Notes: generated by a model from the sequence alone, not told the origin. 64,000 nt of DNA from Deltaproteobacteria bacterium (GCA_021777755.1 JAJYDE010000002.1:62001-126000), one strand, 5' to 3'. Shown: positions 26,660 to 35,892, numbered from the stretch's first letter. Numbers and translations: made by a program.

Positions 26660-29368
26660 CTACAGTTTTCGAAGACTTTCCATCAGCTCCGCGTACTCAT
26701 CGCCTGTAAAGCAGAAGTGCAATTCACGGAACTGTTCCCGCAAGGACTTGACCTTGTCCAAAGGATTTGCGCCGTCAATCACTATTGCTTTCATCAGGTC
26801 GGCAAGGGATTGGAAATCCTTTTCGCTCATTCCGAACCGGGTCATTTCCGAAACCCCCATTCGTATGCCGCTTGCCGAGGTAAAACCCTCATCCAGGGGA
26901 GTAGCCTGGTAGTTGCAAATGATGTTGTTTGCCTCCAGCCTCTTGGCAACTTCGGCTCCCCTGGCATAGCCGACGTTCAAAAGGACCTGATGGGTTTCGG
27001 TAAAGCCCGTGGCAGGGTCGCCGGCCACGTCGAACCCGCACTCCTTCAGCGCCCTGGCGAATGCTTTGGCATTGGCGATGACTTTGGGCTGATATTGGTC
27101 TTTAAAAAAGTTCATCTCATACGCAGCCATCAGAAGACCTACCATCGTGCCCAAATGATGATTTGAGACCGCTCCGGGAAAAGTCCTTCGCCTGATGGCC
27201 TCCCACAGTTCGTACCTTTCCTCACTCTGTTCATAGCGACTCGCAATCAAGCCCCGCTGAGTCCCGAAGAAAGTCTTGTGGGTCGATCCCGTAACCAGGT
27301 CCGCACCCTCGGCAAAAGGCTGCTGGAAATATGGACCTGTTAGTCCCAGCACATGTGCCGCATCATACATGAGGACCGAATCGAGTCCGGTCTCAATCAA
27401 ATGTTTTCGAATTTCCGCAACCGGTTCGCGATGCAAAAACATACTCTTGCCCAAAATGATCAGTTCCGGCCGACAGGAGTCGATAAGATCAAGGGTTGCG
27501 GGTATGTCGATCTTGTAGGGATTTTCGGGCAGAACAGGAAAATTGGTTACCGCCGGTCGCTCGGTGCGAGGATCTCGGGCGACGAAATCACGAAGCGCCC
27601 CCATGGGCTGCGCACTGAGATGCCCCCCCCTCCCTATGTGGTTGTTCATTACAGCCCTGAGGCGACGAGGCTCGCTGCGTCGGTCGGCTCGGTTTATATA
27701 ATCGACCATGGCGCCATAGACCGTCATATTGGCCATCTGTCCGCTGATCACGCGTGTTTCCGCCTCTGCGCAGCCCAGATATTTGCGAAACTCTTCTTCG
27801 AGCCGCCATTCCACCTCGGCAATGAAATCCGTTCCCTGATAATAAAATATTTCCGTCTCATAAAAGGCCTTTGCCCCTTTATGCTCAGCGTATCTGAAGG
27901 CGGGATCGGTTATCGAAAGCAAACGAACCATGGGGGAAGGAGTCATCTCGGAAGGTATCAGATTGATGCACTCATGCTGACGCCAGCGGGTATTTTCCAC
28001 AGCTTTCCGCAAAAGGAGAGAAGGACCGTCGGACGGTTTTACGGGGACCTCCGGGCCTGGGTCCGCCAGCCTGCCGCCCTCCCGGCAAAACTTGCGCGGG
28101 CAGAAAAGGGGAAGCTCGAGGATATCATGATCCTGGACGATAGGATGAGCATAAGGCGGAGCATCCGAGCGGAGATGGTATTCCACAACGACTGCCTCCA
28201 CCAGGTTTCCGCGAACTTCCACCGCAAGTTTGTCACCTTCCACAATGTCGCTATCAAGGTAAGCCAGGCAGAGCGCACGCAGCTTATGCTCCCCGGTCTG
28301 GCGGGATAAAAGCCCTTTATCCTCAAATTCCCGGTAAGGGATCATCGTTCCGCTGCTAACATATCCGACCGGTTTCCCACCCATTAAGACCTCGGCCCCC
28401 GCCCTGGCGATTCCCTTTCCGGTCAAAGCCACGCACATGAACATACGGGGCAGAGAGGAAATCAACGAGTAATCCCGAGCGATAATTTTGGAGTAGGCGG
28501 CAAACTGCTTCCCGAGAGCCCCACGCCCTACGAAATCACCCTTCAGGGGGGAAAAACTGACAGCCAATTTGGCTATAGGAAAGGCAAAACAGGGAATTTC
28601 TCTCCCCTGCCGGTCGATTCCAAATTCATGGCCGTAGAGAGGAAGCGAGGATTCCAAGCGCAGTGTGTCGCGAGCGGCAAGCCCGGAAGGAACAGCCCCT
28701 TTTTCCAAAAAGAGATCCCATAGGCGAGGCGCGTCTTTGCCATCGACAAACATTTCAAACCCGAGAGGTTCTCCTGTGTAGCCGGTTCGGGCGATCATTA
28801 CCCGGACGCCGGCAATCGAGACAATGCCAACGGCATTGCGAGAGGGTTCCGGAAGCCCGGCGACATCATCGGCCACTTCCTCGATGATCCTGCGGCTTCC
28901 TGGGCCCTGCAGAGCCAACATGGCCATATCATAAGTTACATCGAGCAGTTCCAAGCCAGCGAAAGTCCCGGCATGAAGCTGGAAATGGTCCCAATCCTTT
29001 TTTCGGTTCGCCGCGTTTACGACAAGCAGATACTCGCCTTCAACGAATCGATAGAGAAAGGCGTCGTCGATTGCAGCTCCCGTCTCGTCAGGAATTAGCG
29101 TATACTGGGCCGCGGTCGGGGCAAGGTCCAGGGCTTCGGCATTATTCGAGAGCACATGCTGAACAAACCGGAGCGCGCTATCGCCACGAATGATAAACCG
29201 TCCCATGTGAGAGACGTCAAAAATTCCAGCTCCGCTCCGCACGCCCAGATGCTCTTTGATCACTCCGGATGGATATTCAATGGGCATTTCCCACCCGCCA
29301 AATTCCACCATCCGGGCGCCAAGCGCCTTGTGGCTGTCGAATAGAACGGTCCTTTCAGGCGTTTCCAT
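26660..29368 (-). CDS. Fusion of glycine cleavage T-protein with a serine hydroxymethyltransferase-family enzyme
   Basis: 902 aa in one uninterrupted frame, ATG at 29368 with AGGGGG upstream. Residues about 1-425 are GcvT (aminomethyltransferase): FGGWEMPIEYP, GIFDVSHMGRF, RTGYTGEPLGFEMF, GLAARDTLRLE, KPVGYVSSGT. Residues about 450-902 are a PLP enzyme of the SHMT family: CINLIPSEMTPSP, RVISGQMANM, MYDAAHVLGL and GSTHKTFFGTQRG, with the PLP lysine at about 698. GcvT makes methylene-tetrahydrofolate and SHMT uses it, so fusion could channel the folate and turn two glycines into serine. The SHMT part is divergent, so its exact substrate is inference. Confidence 0.88.
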   Translation of the reverse strand: METPERTVLFDSHKALGARMVEFGGWEMPIEYPSGVIKEHLGVRSGAGIFDVSHMGRFIIRGDSALRFVQHVLSNNAEALDLAPTAAQYTLIPDETGAAIDDAFLYRFVEGEYLLVVNAANRKKDWDHFQLHAGTFAGLELLDVTYDMAMLALQGPGSRRIIEEVADDVAGLPEPSRNAVGIVSIAGVRVMIARTGYTGEPLGFEMFVDGKDAPRLWDLFLEKGAVPSGLAARDTLRLESSLPLYGHEFGIDRQGREIPCFAFPIAKLAVSFSPLKGDFVGRGALGKQFAAYSKIIARDYSLISSLPRMFMCVALTGKGIARAGAEVLMGGKPVGYVSSGTMIPYREFEDKGLLSRQTGEHKLRALCLAYLDSDIVEGDKLAVEVRGNLVEAVVVEYHLRSDAPPYAHPIVQDHDILELPLFCPRKFCREGGRLADPGPEVPVKPSDGPSLLLRKAVENTRWRQHECINLIPSEMTPSPMVRLLSITDPAFRYAEHKGAKAFYETEIFYYQGTDFIAEVEWRLEEEFRKYLGCAEAETRVISGQMANMTVYGAMVDYINRADRRSEPRRLRAVMNNHIGRGGHLSAQPMGALRDFVARDPRTERPAVTNFPVLPENPYKIDIPATLDLIDSCRPELIILGKSMFLHREPVAEIRKHLIETGLDSVLMYDAAHVLGLTGPYFQQPFAEGADLVTGSTHKTFFGTQRGLIASRYEQSEERYELWEAIRRRTFPGAVSNHHLGTMVGLLMAAYEMNFFKDQYQPKVIANAKAFARALKECGFDVAGDPATGFTETHQVLLNVGYARGAEVAKRLEANNIICNYQATPLDEGFTSASGIRMGVSEMTRFGMSEKDFQSLADLMKAIVIDGANPLDKVKSLREQFRELHFCFTGDEYAELMESLRKL

Positions 29369-29429
29369 ATGCAATACCCCCTGAGAACTGTAAGCAGGTA
29401 TGTGGAAGGCCGGAGGAAGGCCACAAAGG

Positions 29430-29921
29430 CTATTCGCCGATTCGCCCGGACTCCCTGCAGAGCATGAAATTAACCGCTTTCATGGTCATAACAATTTCAT
29501 GGTCTTCGTTTATCACCTCGATAAATGAAGTGACAACTCCTCGATCGGGCTTGGACCGCGAACGCTTTGCCTCGCTTACCGTAACTCGAACTGAGAGTCT
29601 ATTGCCCGGACGCACAGGTCTAAGCCATCGAAGCTCATCAACGCCCGGAGAGCCTAGACTTGCACCCGCCGGGAGAAAATGCTCGACAAATAGCCTCATC
29701 ATAAGACCGGAGGTATGCCACCCGCTTGCTATAAGACCGCCGTAAATAGATTTTTTTGCGCCTTCCGGATCCATATGAAAAACCTGCGGGTCGTAGCGCC
29801 GGGCAAACTCAACGATTTCGGCCTCATCCACCACAATCGACCCGAACTCGAATACGCTACCGATATGGTAGTCCTCAAAATAGCGCTGTTCTTTCGTTTC
29901 ACCAAACGCACATTCACTCAT
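29430..29921 (-). CDS. MaoC-like (R)-enoyl-CoA hydratase family protein
   Basis: 163 aa from the ATG at 29921, which overlaps the gcvPB stop as ATGA and so is translationally coupled. The hot-dog hydratase pattern is FEDYHIGSVFEFG, then DPQVFHMDPEGAKKS and GGLIASGWHTSGLMMRL, with the Asp/His dyad, and VDELRWLRPVRPGNRL. Members hydrate enoyl-CoAs or ACPs, or have a lyase role. Its place between gcvPB and the gcvT-SHMT gene is unexpected, because no acyl-CoA chemistry occurs in glycine cleavage. Confidence 0.85.
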   Translation of the reverse strand: MSECAFGETKEQRYFEDYHIGSVFEFGSIVVDEAEIVEFARRYDPQVFHMDPEGAKKSIYGGLIASGWHTSGLMMRLFVEHFLPAGASLGSPGVDELRWLRPVRPGNRLSVRVTVSEAKRSRSKPDRGVVTSFIEVINEDHEIVMTMKAVNFMLCRESGRIGE

Positions 29922-31405
29922 GCCGTATCTTTTCCTCTCTCGATCACTCCGGCGCACGTCAACCGAGGGTTTCGTGCCGCCCCGGTTTCATCGAGCCGCC
30001 GCACTTTGGAACGTAAAGGAGCATTATGGAGCAACTCCGGACTCTTTTCGGCCTCCTTGACTATCTCCCCGAAGGCTTCAACGAACAAGTCCAACTCCTC
30101 TTTGCATTCGCTCTCCGTTGGTTCGATCATGATGGCTCCCTGGACAACAAGCGGGAAATATATTGTCGGGGGATGGAAGCCGTAGTCGATCAATCTTTTG
30201 ACCATATCCAGGGTCGATACGTTCAACGGAGCCTGGAGTTTGTCAGAAAATACGCATTCATGCATGCAGGCCCTGTCGTAGGCAAGATGCAGAATGCCTT
30301 TGAGCTTCTCCTTCACATAGTTGGCATTCAACACGGCCAGTTGGCTCACCTTTTTCAATTCCGATCCAAGGCTCAGGATGTAGCAGTAAGCCCTGATCAT
30401 GATCCCCACATTCCCGTAGAAGGCATGCAGTTGCCCTATTGACAACGGGAAATCGCTCGAAAGCCTGAAAAGGCCGCTGTCCATAACGACTCGAGGCACC
30501 GGCAAAAAAGGAGCAAGACTCTCCCCGACGCACAGGGGGCCCGCGCCGGGCCCGCCGCCTCCGTGGGGGGTCGAAAAAGTCTTGTGCAGATTCAGGTGCA
30601 GAACGTCTATTCCAATGGCCCCCATCTTGACGATCCCGAGAACGGCGTTCATATTTGCACCGTCAGCATATACCAATCCGCCTCTATCGTGCACAACTTC
30701 GGCAATACCCCTTATGTTTTCTTCGAAAAAACCCAGGGTATTGGGATTGGTAACCATGATTCCGGCAGTATCTTCGTCCATTGCCGAGGCAACGGCTTCA
30801 ACTGAAAGCACCCCCCTTTCATTGGAGCACACTTTTACGGGAGTCAAACCGCACAGGGCAGCACTGGCGGGATTGGTGCCATGGGCGGTGTCCGGAACGA
30901 TAATCTTGGAACGGCATCTGCCTCTGCTCCTATGGTAAGCATGGAAGATAAGCATGCCGGTCAATTCTCCCTGGGCTCCGGCGGCAGGCTGAAGAGACAC
31001 TGCATCCATGCCGGTGATTTCCGCCAGGAAGCGCTCCAGATCGAACATCATCTTGAGCACCCCCTGCGACAATTCTGTTGGCAGGAACGGATGAGCACCG
31101 GCAAAGCCGGGCAGCGCCGCCAGTTTTTCATTAATCTTGGGATTATATTTCATGGTGCAGGAACCGAGGGGGTACATGCCCGTATCCACGCCGAAATTCC
31201 ACGTTGAAAGCCGCGTGTAGTGGCGCACCACCTCGACCTCGCCAAGATCCGGAAAATCCGGTCCCGAACCGGCCAACTCTTCGTCCACAGGGAAATACTC
31301 CACATCCCTGCGAGGCATGGACATCCCGAATCTTCCCCTTTTCCCCCTTTCGAAAAGCAGGGGCTCGTTTAGCACCAATCCGCTGGAACCAGCCAATTCT
31401 TTCAT
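29918..31405 (-). CDS. gcvPB: Glycine dehydrogenase (decarboxylating) subunit 2
   Basis: P-protein beta half, 495 aa from the ATG at 31405. It carries the PLP lysine in HLNLHKTFSTPHGGGGPG; other family blocks are PLGSCTMKYNPKINE, LQPAAGAQGELTG, DTAHGTNPASAA and DGANMNAVLG. Together with gcvPA it decarboxylates glycine and passes the aminomethyl group to lipoyl-GcvH. The two-gene form is typical of many anaerobes. It is followed by maoC with a four-base overlap. Confidence 0.95.
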   Translation of the reverse strand: MKELAGSSGLVLNEPLLFERGKRGRFGMSMPRRDVEYFPVDEELAGSGPDFPDLGEVEVVRHYTRLSTWNFGVDTGMYPLGSCTMKYNPKINEKLAALPGFAGAHPFLPTELSQGVLKMMFDLERFLAEITGMDAVSLQPAAGAQGELTGMLIFHAYHRSRGRCRSKIIVPDTAHGTNPASAALCGLTPVKVCSNERGVLSVEAVASAMDEDTAGIMVTNPNTLGFFEENIRGIAEVVHDRGGLVYADGANMNAVLGIVKMGAIGIDVLHLNLHKTFSTPHGGGGPGAGPLCVGESLAPFLPVPRVVMDSGLFRLSSDFPLSIGQLHAFYGNVGIMIRAYCYILSLGSELKKVSQLAVLNANYVKEKLKGILHLAYDRACMHECVFSDKLQAPLNVSTLDMVKRLIDYGFHPPTIYFPLVVQGAIMIEPTESECKEELDLFVEAFGEIVKEAEKSPELLHNAPLRSKVRRLDETGAARNPRLTCAGVIERGKDTA

Positions 31406-31457
31406 ATCCAAACCTCATCCGGTTTTTAGCCAAAGCGGAATGTCAAATTGATCGCAG

Positions 31458-32813
31458 TCAATTGCCGGCCAAGCTATTGCAAGCGGCCCTCAGTTGACTT
31501 ACCAATTCGTCCATATCCTGCCTGGACATGATTTCCGTTACGCACAACAGGTATCGATTCGCCATCTCCGAGTAGAAGGCTCCAAGGGGTAATCCCGCCA
31601 CCAGTTTTTGATCTTGCAAACGACGGTACACCGCCTCCGAACCTGACGGAAGCTCCACTACGAATTCATTGAAGCCAGCGGCGGAGAAGGGAATCCCGAA
31701 GCCGGCTTTCCTCAATTCACCCTTGAGGTACTCGCTCTTGTCATAGTTCAGCCGCGCCAGTTCCCTCAACCCGCCGCCCCCTAGAGATGCCATATACATG
31801 GCGGAAGTCACCGCGCAAAGGCCGCTGTTTGTGCAAATATTGGAAGTGGCCTTTTCCCGCCTTATGTGCTGCTCCCTGGTGGCAAGGGTCAGAACGAACC
31901 CTGGTTTTCCATCCCTGTCTTCGGTCCTGCCCACCAGGCGCCCCGGCATACTTCGCATGTAGCGCTTCAAACAAGCGAACATTCCCAACCCTGGCCCGCC
32001 GTAGCTCTGAGGAATCCCGAAACTTTGACCTTCACCACAGCAAATATCCGCTCCCAAAACGCCCGGACTCTTATAAAGACCGAAGGCAAGCGGTTCGGTA
32101 AAGGATGCGACTAACAACGCCCCGGCATCGTGGGCACAACTCGCCGCACCGCTCAAATCTTCCATGCAGCCGAAAAAATTTGGTGATTGAATGGCAACGG
32201 CGGCAAGGCCTTCGATCTCTCGAAGTCCGCTGAGGTCCGTTGTGCCATCGAGGCCATAGGGGATCTGGATTATTTCGAAACCCGCCGGCTCAAGGTAAGT
32301 GCAAACCACAATTCTATAGTGGGGATGAATCAGGCTCGAGAGGGCCACCTTTTTCCGCCCGGTCACCCTGGCCCCCATCAGCAAAGCTTCAGCCAGGGCT
32401 GAAGCCCCGTCATAGAGGGATGCATTGGCCACATCCATGCCCAGAAGAAGAGATACGAGGGTCTGGTACTCAAAAATGGCCTGCAAGGTTCCCTGGCTGA
32501 TTTCAGGTTGATACGGGGTGTAGGAGGTCGAAAATTCGGACCTGCCCAGAAGATAGGAAACCGTCGCGGGAATGTGGTGCCGATAACTGCCCGCACCCAG
32601 AAAAATCTTATACTCCGGCGCGACGGCCATATTATGCGCCAGTGCGGCCATCATATCGTTCAATTCCCACTCCGTCACAGGTCCGGCGAGCTTGAGGTCC
32701 CCCCTGAAACGACAATCCTCGGGGATGGACGAAAAAAGCTCCTCCAGGTGTGAAGCGCCAACGACCTGAAGCATATCGGCGATATCCTCTTCGGTGTGCG
32801 GCAAGTATCTCAT
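31458..32813 (-). CDS. gcvPA: Glycine dehydrogenase (decarboxylating) subunit 1
   Basis: P-protein alpha half, 451 aa, beginning MRYLPHTEEDIADML. Family blocks are FLGAGSYRHHIPA, FSTSYTPYQPEISQGTLQ, NASLYDGASALAEA, and GGPGLGMFA with GRTEDRDGKPGFVLTL. It starts by ATGA overlap with gcvH and is followed by gcvPB after 52 bases. It lacks the PLP lysine, which lies in GcvPB, and completes the active site as a heterodimer. Confidence 0.95.
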   Translation of the reverse strand: MRYLPHTEEDIADMLQVVGASHLEELFSSIPEDCRFRGDLKLAGPVTEWELNDMMAALAHNMAVAPEYKIFLGAGSYRHHIPATVSYLLGRSEFSTSYTPYQPEISQGTLQAIFEYQTLVSLLLGMDVANASLYDGASALAEALLMGARVTGRKKVALSSLIHPHYRIVVCTYLEPAGFEIIQIPYGLDGTTDLSGLREIEGLAAVAIQSPNFFGCMEDLSGAASCAHDAGALLVASFTEPLAFGLYKSPGVLGADICCGEGQSFGIPQSYGGPGLGMFACLKRYMRSMPGRLVGRTEDRDGKPGFVLTLATREQHIRREKATSNICTNSGLCAVTSAMYMASLGGGGLRELARLNYDKSEYLKGELRKAGFGIPFSAAGFNEFVVELPSGSEAVYRRLQDQKLVAGLPLGAFYSEMANRYLLCVTEIMSRQDMDELVSQLRAACNSLAGN

Positions 32814-33217
32814 TGTCTTGATCCCTTGAGCATCTCGATATATTCATTGTGAGTCATCAATCCCTCCATGTCGGAGATCTCCGAGGGTTTGACTTCGGCA
32901 ATCCATCCATCGGTATAAGGGGAGGAGTTGACCAGACCCGGCGAACCCTCAAGAGTGCTGTTTATCCCCGCTATCTGCCCACCAAGCGGCATATACACTT
33001 CAGCCACGGCCTTCACCGACTCCAATGCTCCGCATTCTTCGCCTTTAGCATATCTCCTGCCCATCTGCGGGACTTCAACGAACACGATATCCCCGAGTTG
33101 CTCCTGTGCATAATCCGTGACACCCATCCGGACTATTTCCCCCTCCACTCGCGCCCACTCGTGATCCCGAGTGTAGCGGACGTCTTCAGGAATCACCAAT
33201 TGACTGATTTCTTTCAT
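32810..33217 (-). CDS. gcvH: Glycine cleavage system H protein
   Basis: Lipoyl carrier that shuttles the aminomethyl group from P to T protein. 135 aa from the ATG at 33217 (AAGGGG upstream); the open frame beyond this is not family-like. It has YTRDHEWARVEGEIVRMG, LGDIVFVEVPQMG and the lipoylation site ESVKAVAEV. It is the first gene of the minus-strand operon gcvH-gcvPA-gcvPB-maoC-gcvT::SHMT-ROK. No glycine riboswitch could be recognised in the 290 bases upstream. The L-protein gene is not in the window. Confidence 0.95.
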   Translation of the reverse strand: MKEISQLVIPEDVRYTRDHEWARVEGEIVRMGVTDYAQEQLGDIVFVEVPQMGRRYAKGEECGALESVKAVAEVYMPLGGQIAGINSTLEGSPGLVNSSPYTDGWIAEVKPSEISDMEGLMTHNEYIEMLKGSRQ

Positions 33218-33506
33218 CTTTATCCCCTTTCCAATGGAGGTTCGATGGATGCAATTCCCTTGACAATACCCGTAACAGTTTCTCACATCCCCCCCCTGTT
33301 TGGTAGGCAATATTAGGCAAAAAAATTTGTCGATCCCATAAAGAAAGCGGGAATACCAAGGATGGGAAAACTTAGAAGAGAGGGAAAGCGGATTGGAGAT
33401 AACCCTGTGAGTTAAAGATTATATTCTGAGACGATGGACGCGGGTGTCGCACTCCCCGATTTATTACTTCCGAAAATTTGCCCGCATTCACCGTGTCCAC
33501 TCAGTT

Positions 33507-34415
33507 TCATTCACCACTTCGACGGGCTTGTCCGATTCGGGAATTAAGAAAGTTTCTCAAACTGTACTGAGTACCAATTTTGAGTTTCCTGCGGATATTT
33601 TTTCGGTGAGTTCGCACCGTGTTTTCAGAAATACGCAGATTGGCTGCAATCTTTTCAGTCGTTGCGCCGTTTTTTATGAGTGAGGCGACCCGCATTTCCG
33701 CTGAAGAAAGAATCATGGCAACTCTGGAGTCAACCGCAAACCCGGAGGTCATGTCTTCAATCTGCAAGATAAGCATATCGAATTGCGATTTGAACTCCTG
33801 GAGGGCCTCGGAATTCTTTAGTTTTGCCAGAACAGGCAAAATGATGCTCCTTAATTTCAGAGCTGTCCTCTTTTCAATTTCATCTCTCTCCCGCTGCATA
33901 TTTTGGACGAAAACCGCAAGTGCCTTATTGGTGTCCAATAGTTGTACATGCATGCTTTCAATGCGTTGCTGCTGTACCACAAGTTGGGAATGACTATGAT
34001 TGAGTTTATCGGAAAGCTCTATCACTTCACGTTCTTTTGCAAGAGCGATAAATGCTCTGGAAACAGAGTGGCTTAAAAGCTCATTTCTAATAGGATTTTC
34101 AATAAGATCGAAGGCACCAAGCTTCAAGGCCTCAATAGCAGCATCCATATTTTTCGAATCAGCCATTACTATGATTTTGGCGTCGCCTGCCGCGTGAACT
34201 ATTCGAGGCATGCGAAATGCATCTGATATAAAAGAATCGAGAAGTAGAATATCGAATCTGTTGACCATGATGTATTGAATAGCCGATTCGAAATTTGTGA
34301 ACCCCCGGGGGTCCAAACCCCAACCCCGGAGTATCTGAATGACAGATTCCACAAAATATCGATCTTCGCCTAACAGTCCGATTTTGTGTGTACCGGAAGC
34401 CTCCATGGCGCTCAC
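33507..34415 (-). CDS. LuxR-type response regulator with degenerate receiver
   Basis: 302 aa. The N-terminal receiver-like domain keeps the acidic pair (GED, residues 16-18) and a possible acceptor Asp60 (ILLLDSF). The conserved Lys is replaced (ENP instead of KP) and the Thr/Ser block reads VMADS. A helical coiled coil spans about 130-215. The C-terminus is a GerE/LuxR HTH: LSSAEMRVASLIKNGATTEKIA and ISENTVRTHRKNIRRKL. No histidine kinase is adjacent. It reads toward gcvH with a 290-base gap and abuts the left phage end. The base composition is AT-richer than its neighbours. Confidence 0.82.
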   Translation of the reverse strand: MSAMEASGTHKIGLLGEDRYFVESVIQILRGWGLDPRGFTNFESAIQYIMVNRFDILLLDSFISDAFRMPRIVHAAGDAKIIVMADSKNMDAAIEALKLGAFDLIENPIRNELLSHSVSRAFIALAKEREVIELSDKLNHSHSQLVVQQQRIESMHVQLLDTNKALAVFVQNMQRERDEIEKRTALKLRSIILPVLAKLKNSEALQEFKSQFDMLILQIEDMTSGFAVDSRVAMILSSAEMRVASLIKNGATTEKIAANLRISENTVRTHRKNIRRKLKIGTQYSLRNFLNSRIGQARRSGE

Positions 34416-34716
34416 TTTCGAGAGAATACCTTATGATTTTTCTACTGTTCGAAAGAATCTTGGAAAAGATATCTGGGGAAACAGACTGAACCGGGTCTCA
34501 GAAACCAGCCATTAAAAAAATCGTCACGAAATTCACTCTGGGGTGAAAATAAGAAGGCACGGGGAAGTGTCAAGTATCACAGCTATGATCGAGGACCATA
34601 TTATTCGGCAAGATCAGGAAAAACTCCCCTCGAACGGTCAAGCTGGCTGGCATACAGCCCCATACCGGCCAGCTTCGGCGCTGTTGGTTCAAGATCTGTG
34701 CACTTCAGCCTTTTTC
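34416..34716. other. Left phage/host boundary region
   Basis: 300 bases between the LuxR regulator and the last phage tail gene, without a supported gene. It contains an inverted repeat AAGCTGGC (34641-34648) / GCCAGCTT (34669-34676) with a 20-base loop, which could end the phage late transcript. No tRNA, integrase or obvious att duplication was found. Confidence 0.45.
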
Positions 34717-35313
34717 TTACGCCACGCCTCCCGAGGAGTTGAGTGTGTAATAATCGTCATAGGACGAGCCGAGGGGATTACCTGCGGCGCCCCCGCCGCC
34801 TCCATTCATGAGCTGCCAATTAAGCCATTTATTGCTCACGGTGCTCGCCCCGCCAAGTATCGAGCCGGCGGTGTCCCAACCCGCCTGGCTCTGGTACAAC
34901 TGGCTTTGCGCTCCGTAACTGTTAGCCTGATTGACGTCATTCCAGGCCTGGACACCGGCATTGTACCGGATTGTTTCGGCGTTTAGTTCTCCCAACTCGG
35001 CAGTGCTCCGGCGTACACCAAGCGCGGAGCCCGAGTTCGGATCGATCCCCATGGCGGCATAAGCCGCACGCTCCTGCGCGATTTGCGCGTCGGTCTTTTC
35101 TTTTTGCGCCTCTTCGGCGCTGGACCCTTGCTCAAGGACCATATTGGCGTTCTGCCGAGCGATCATCTGGTTGTTTCTGGCAACTTGGGCCATATAGTCG
35201 GCCGATTGGGCCGCGGCTTCACCCTGCATGACTGCTCCGGCCACGCCGGTTACCATCGAGGCTCCCGCAAGATATGGCGCCGCCGCCGCCATTACCGGGG
35301 CTACAAATCCCAT
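34717..35313 (-). CDS. Phage internal virion protein (T7 gp14-like)
   Basis: 198 aa. The N-terminus is hydrophobic and Ala/Gly-rich (VAPVMAAAAPYLAGASMVTGVAGAVMQG), followed by long Gln/Asn/Ala-rich helices (RNNQMIARQNANM, QAGWDTAGSILGGASTV) and a Gly-rich tail. This is the profile of the small DNA-ejection protein gp14 of T7-like phages. AAAGGAG precedes the ATG. It is the last phage gene on this side; the large ejection proteins that usually follow (gp15/gp16 types) are missing. Confidence 0.65.
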   Translation of the reverse strand: MGFVAPVMAAAAPYLAGASMVTGVAGAVMQGEAAAQSADYMAQVARNNQMIARQNANMVLEQGSSAEEAQKEKTDAQIAQERAAYAAMGIDPNSGSALGVRRSTAELGELNAETIRYNAGVQAWNDVNQANSYGAQSQLYQSQAGWDTAGSILGGASTVSNKWLNWQLMNGGGGGAAGNPLGSSYDDYYTLNSSGGVA

Positions 35314-35324
35314 AGCGCGCTCCT

Positions 35325-35852
35325 TTATCGAGTGATTGGTGACGGCTCCATGCGAGCGATTTTATTCCCGCCCCCATGGCCACGAGCCGCCGCTCTTTTT
35401 ATTTCAGCCCTGTAAAACGGAGCCCCGTAAGGGCCCCACGGCTCCGGACCAGTCAAGGTAAACCCCAGCCACTTGACCCACTTGATTCCTCTGCTGTGCC
35501 TGGCGTCCACATACTCGACAAGCGTCGGGAAAATATCGAGCATCCGGTTCAAATATTGATCGCAGTCCTTCAGAAAGCGGATCGCATACCTGCGAAGCTC
35601 GGGCGTGGAAAGAAACCATGGCGAGCCGGTTCCGTTTAAAATTCCCTCCACGGGAATTAGGCCGAACATACAAAGTGGCCTCTGCTCGGGGACCTTGAGC
35701 CCGGTCCATGCCGCAACCGAGTGCTCAAAGCCTGTCTGCAGCGCCCGAAGCGGCCCCAACCCCATCGCGGCGCACTCTTCACGGTCCTCCTCACTCATGT
35801 TGTCGGCCATCCAGGAGATGTGATCCGGATGGGCCGGAATGATTATCCTCAC
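35325..35852 (-). CDS. Phage internal virion protein A-like (T7 gp13-like)
   Basis: 175 aa, GTG start with AAAGGAG upstream. Features such as IIPAHPDHISWMADNM, GFEHSVAAWTG, CMFGLIPVEGILNGTGSPWFLSTPELRRY and GIKWVKWLGFTL are those of the acetyltransferase-like small protein encoded next to the ejection proteins in podoviruses. The role is probably in virion assembly. It lies between tail tubular B and the gp14-like gene, the expected position. Confidence 0.65.
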   Translation of the reverse strand: MRIIIPAHPDHISWMADNMSEEDREECAAMGLGPLRALQTGFEHSVAAWTGLKVPEQRPLCMFGLIPVEGILNGTGSPWFLSTPELRRYAIRFLKDCDQYLNRMLDIFPTLVEYVDARHSRGIKWVKWLGFTLTGPEPWGPYGAPFYRAEIKRAAARGHGGGNKIARMEPSPITR

Positions 35853-35892
35853 CGTTTCGCTCCTTTCCGTGTAACCTTGCTTATTGGATTAC

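Noticed and set aside
33218-33506. Glycine riboswitch upstream of gcvH
   Set aside because: The typical aptamer core sequences could not be found; only a TATAAT-like hexamer (33418-33423, minus) without a matching -35 was seen.
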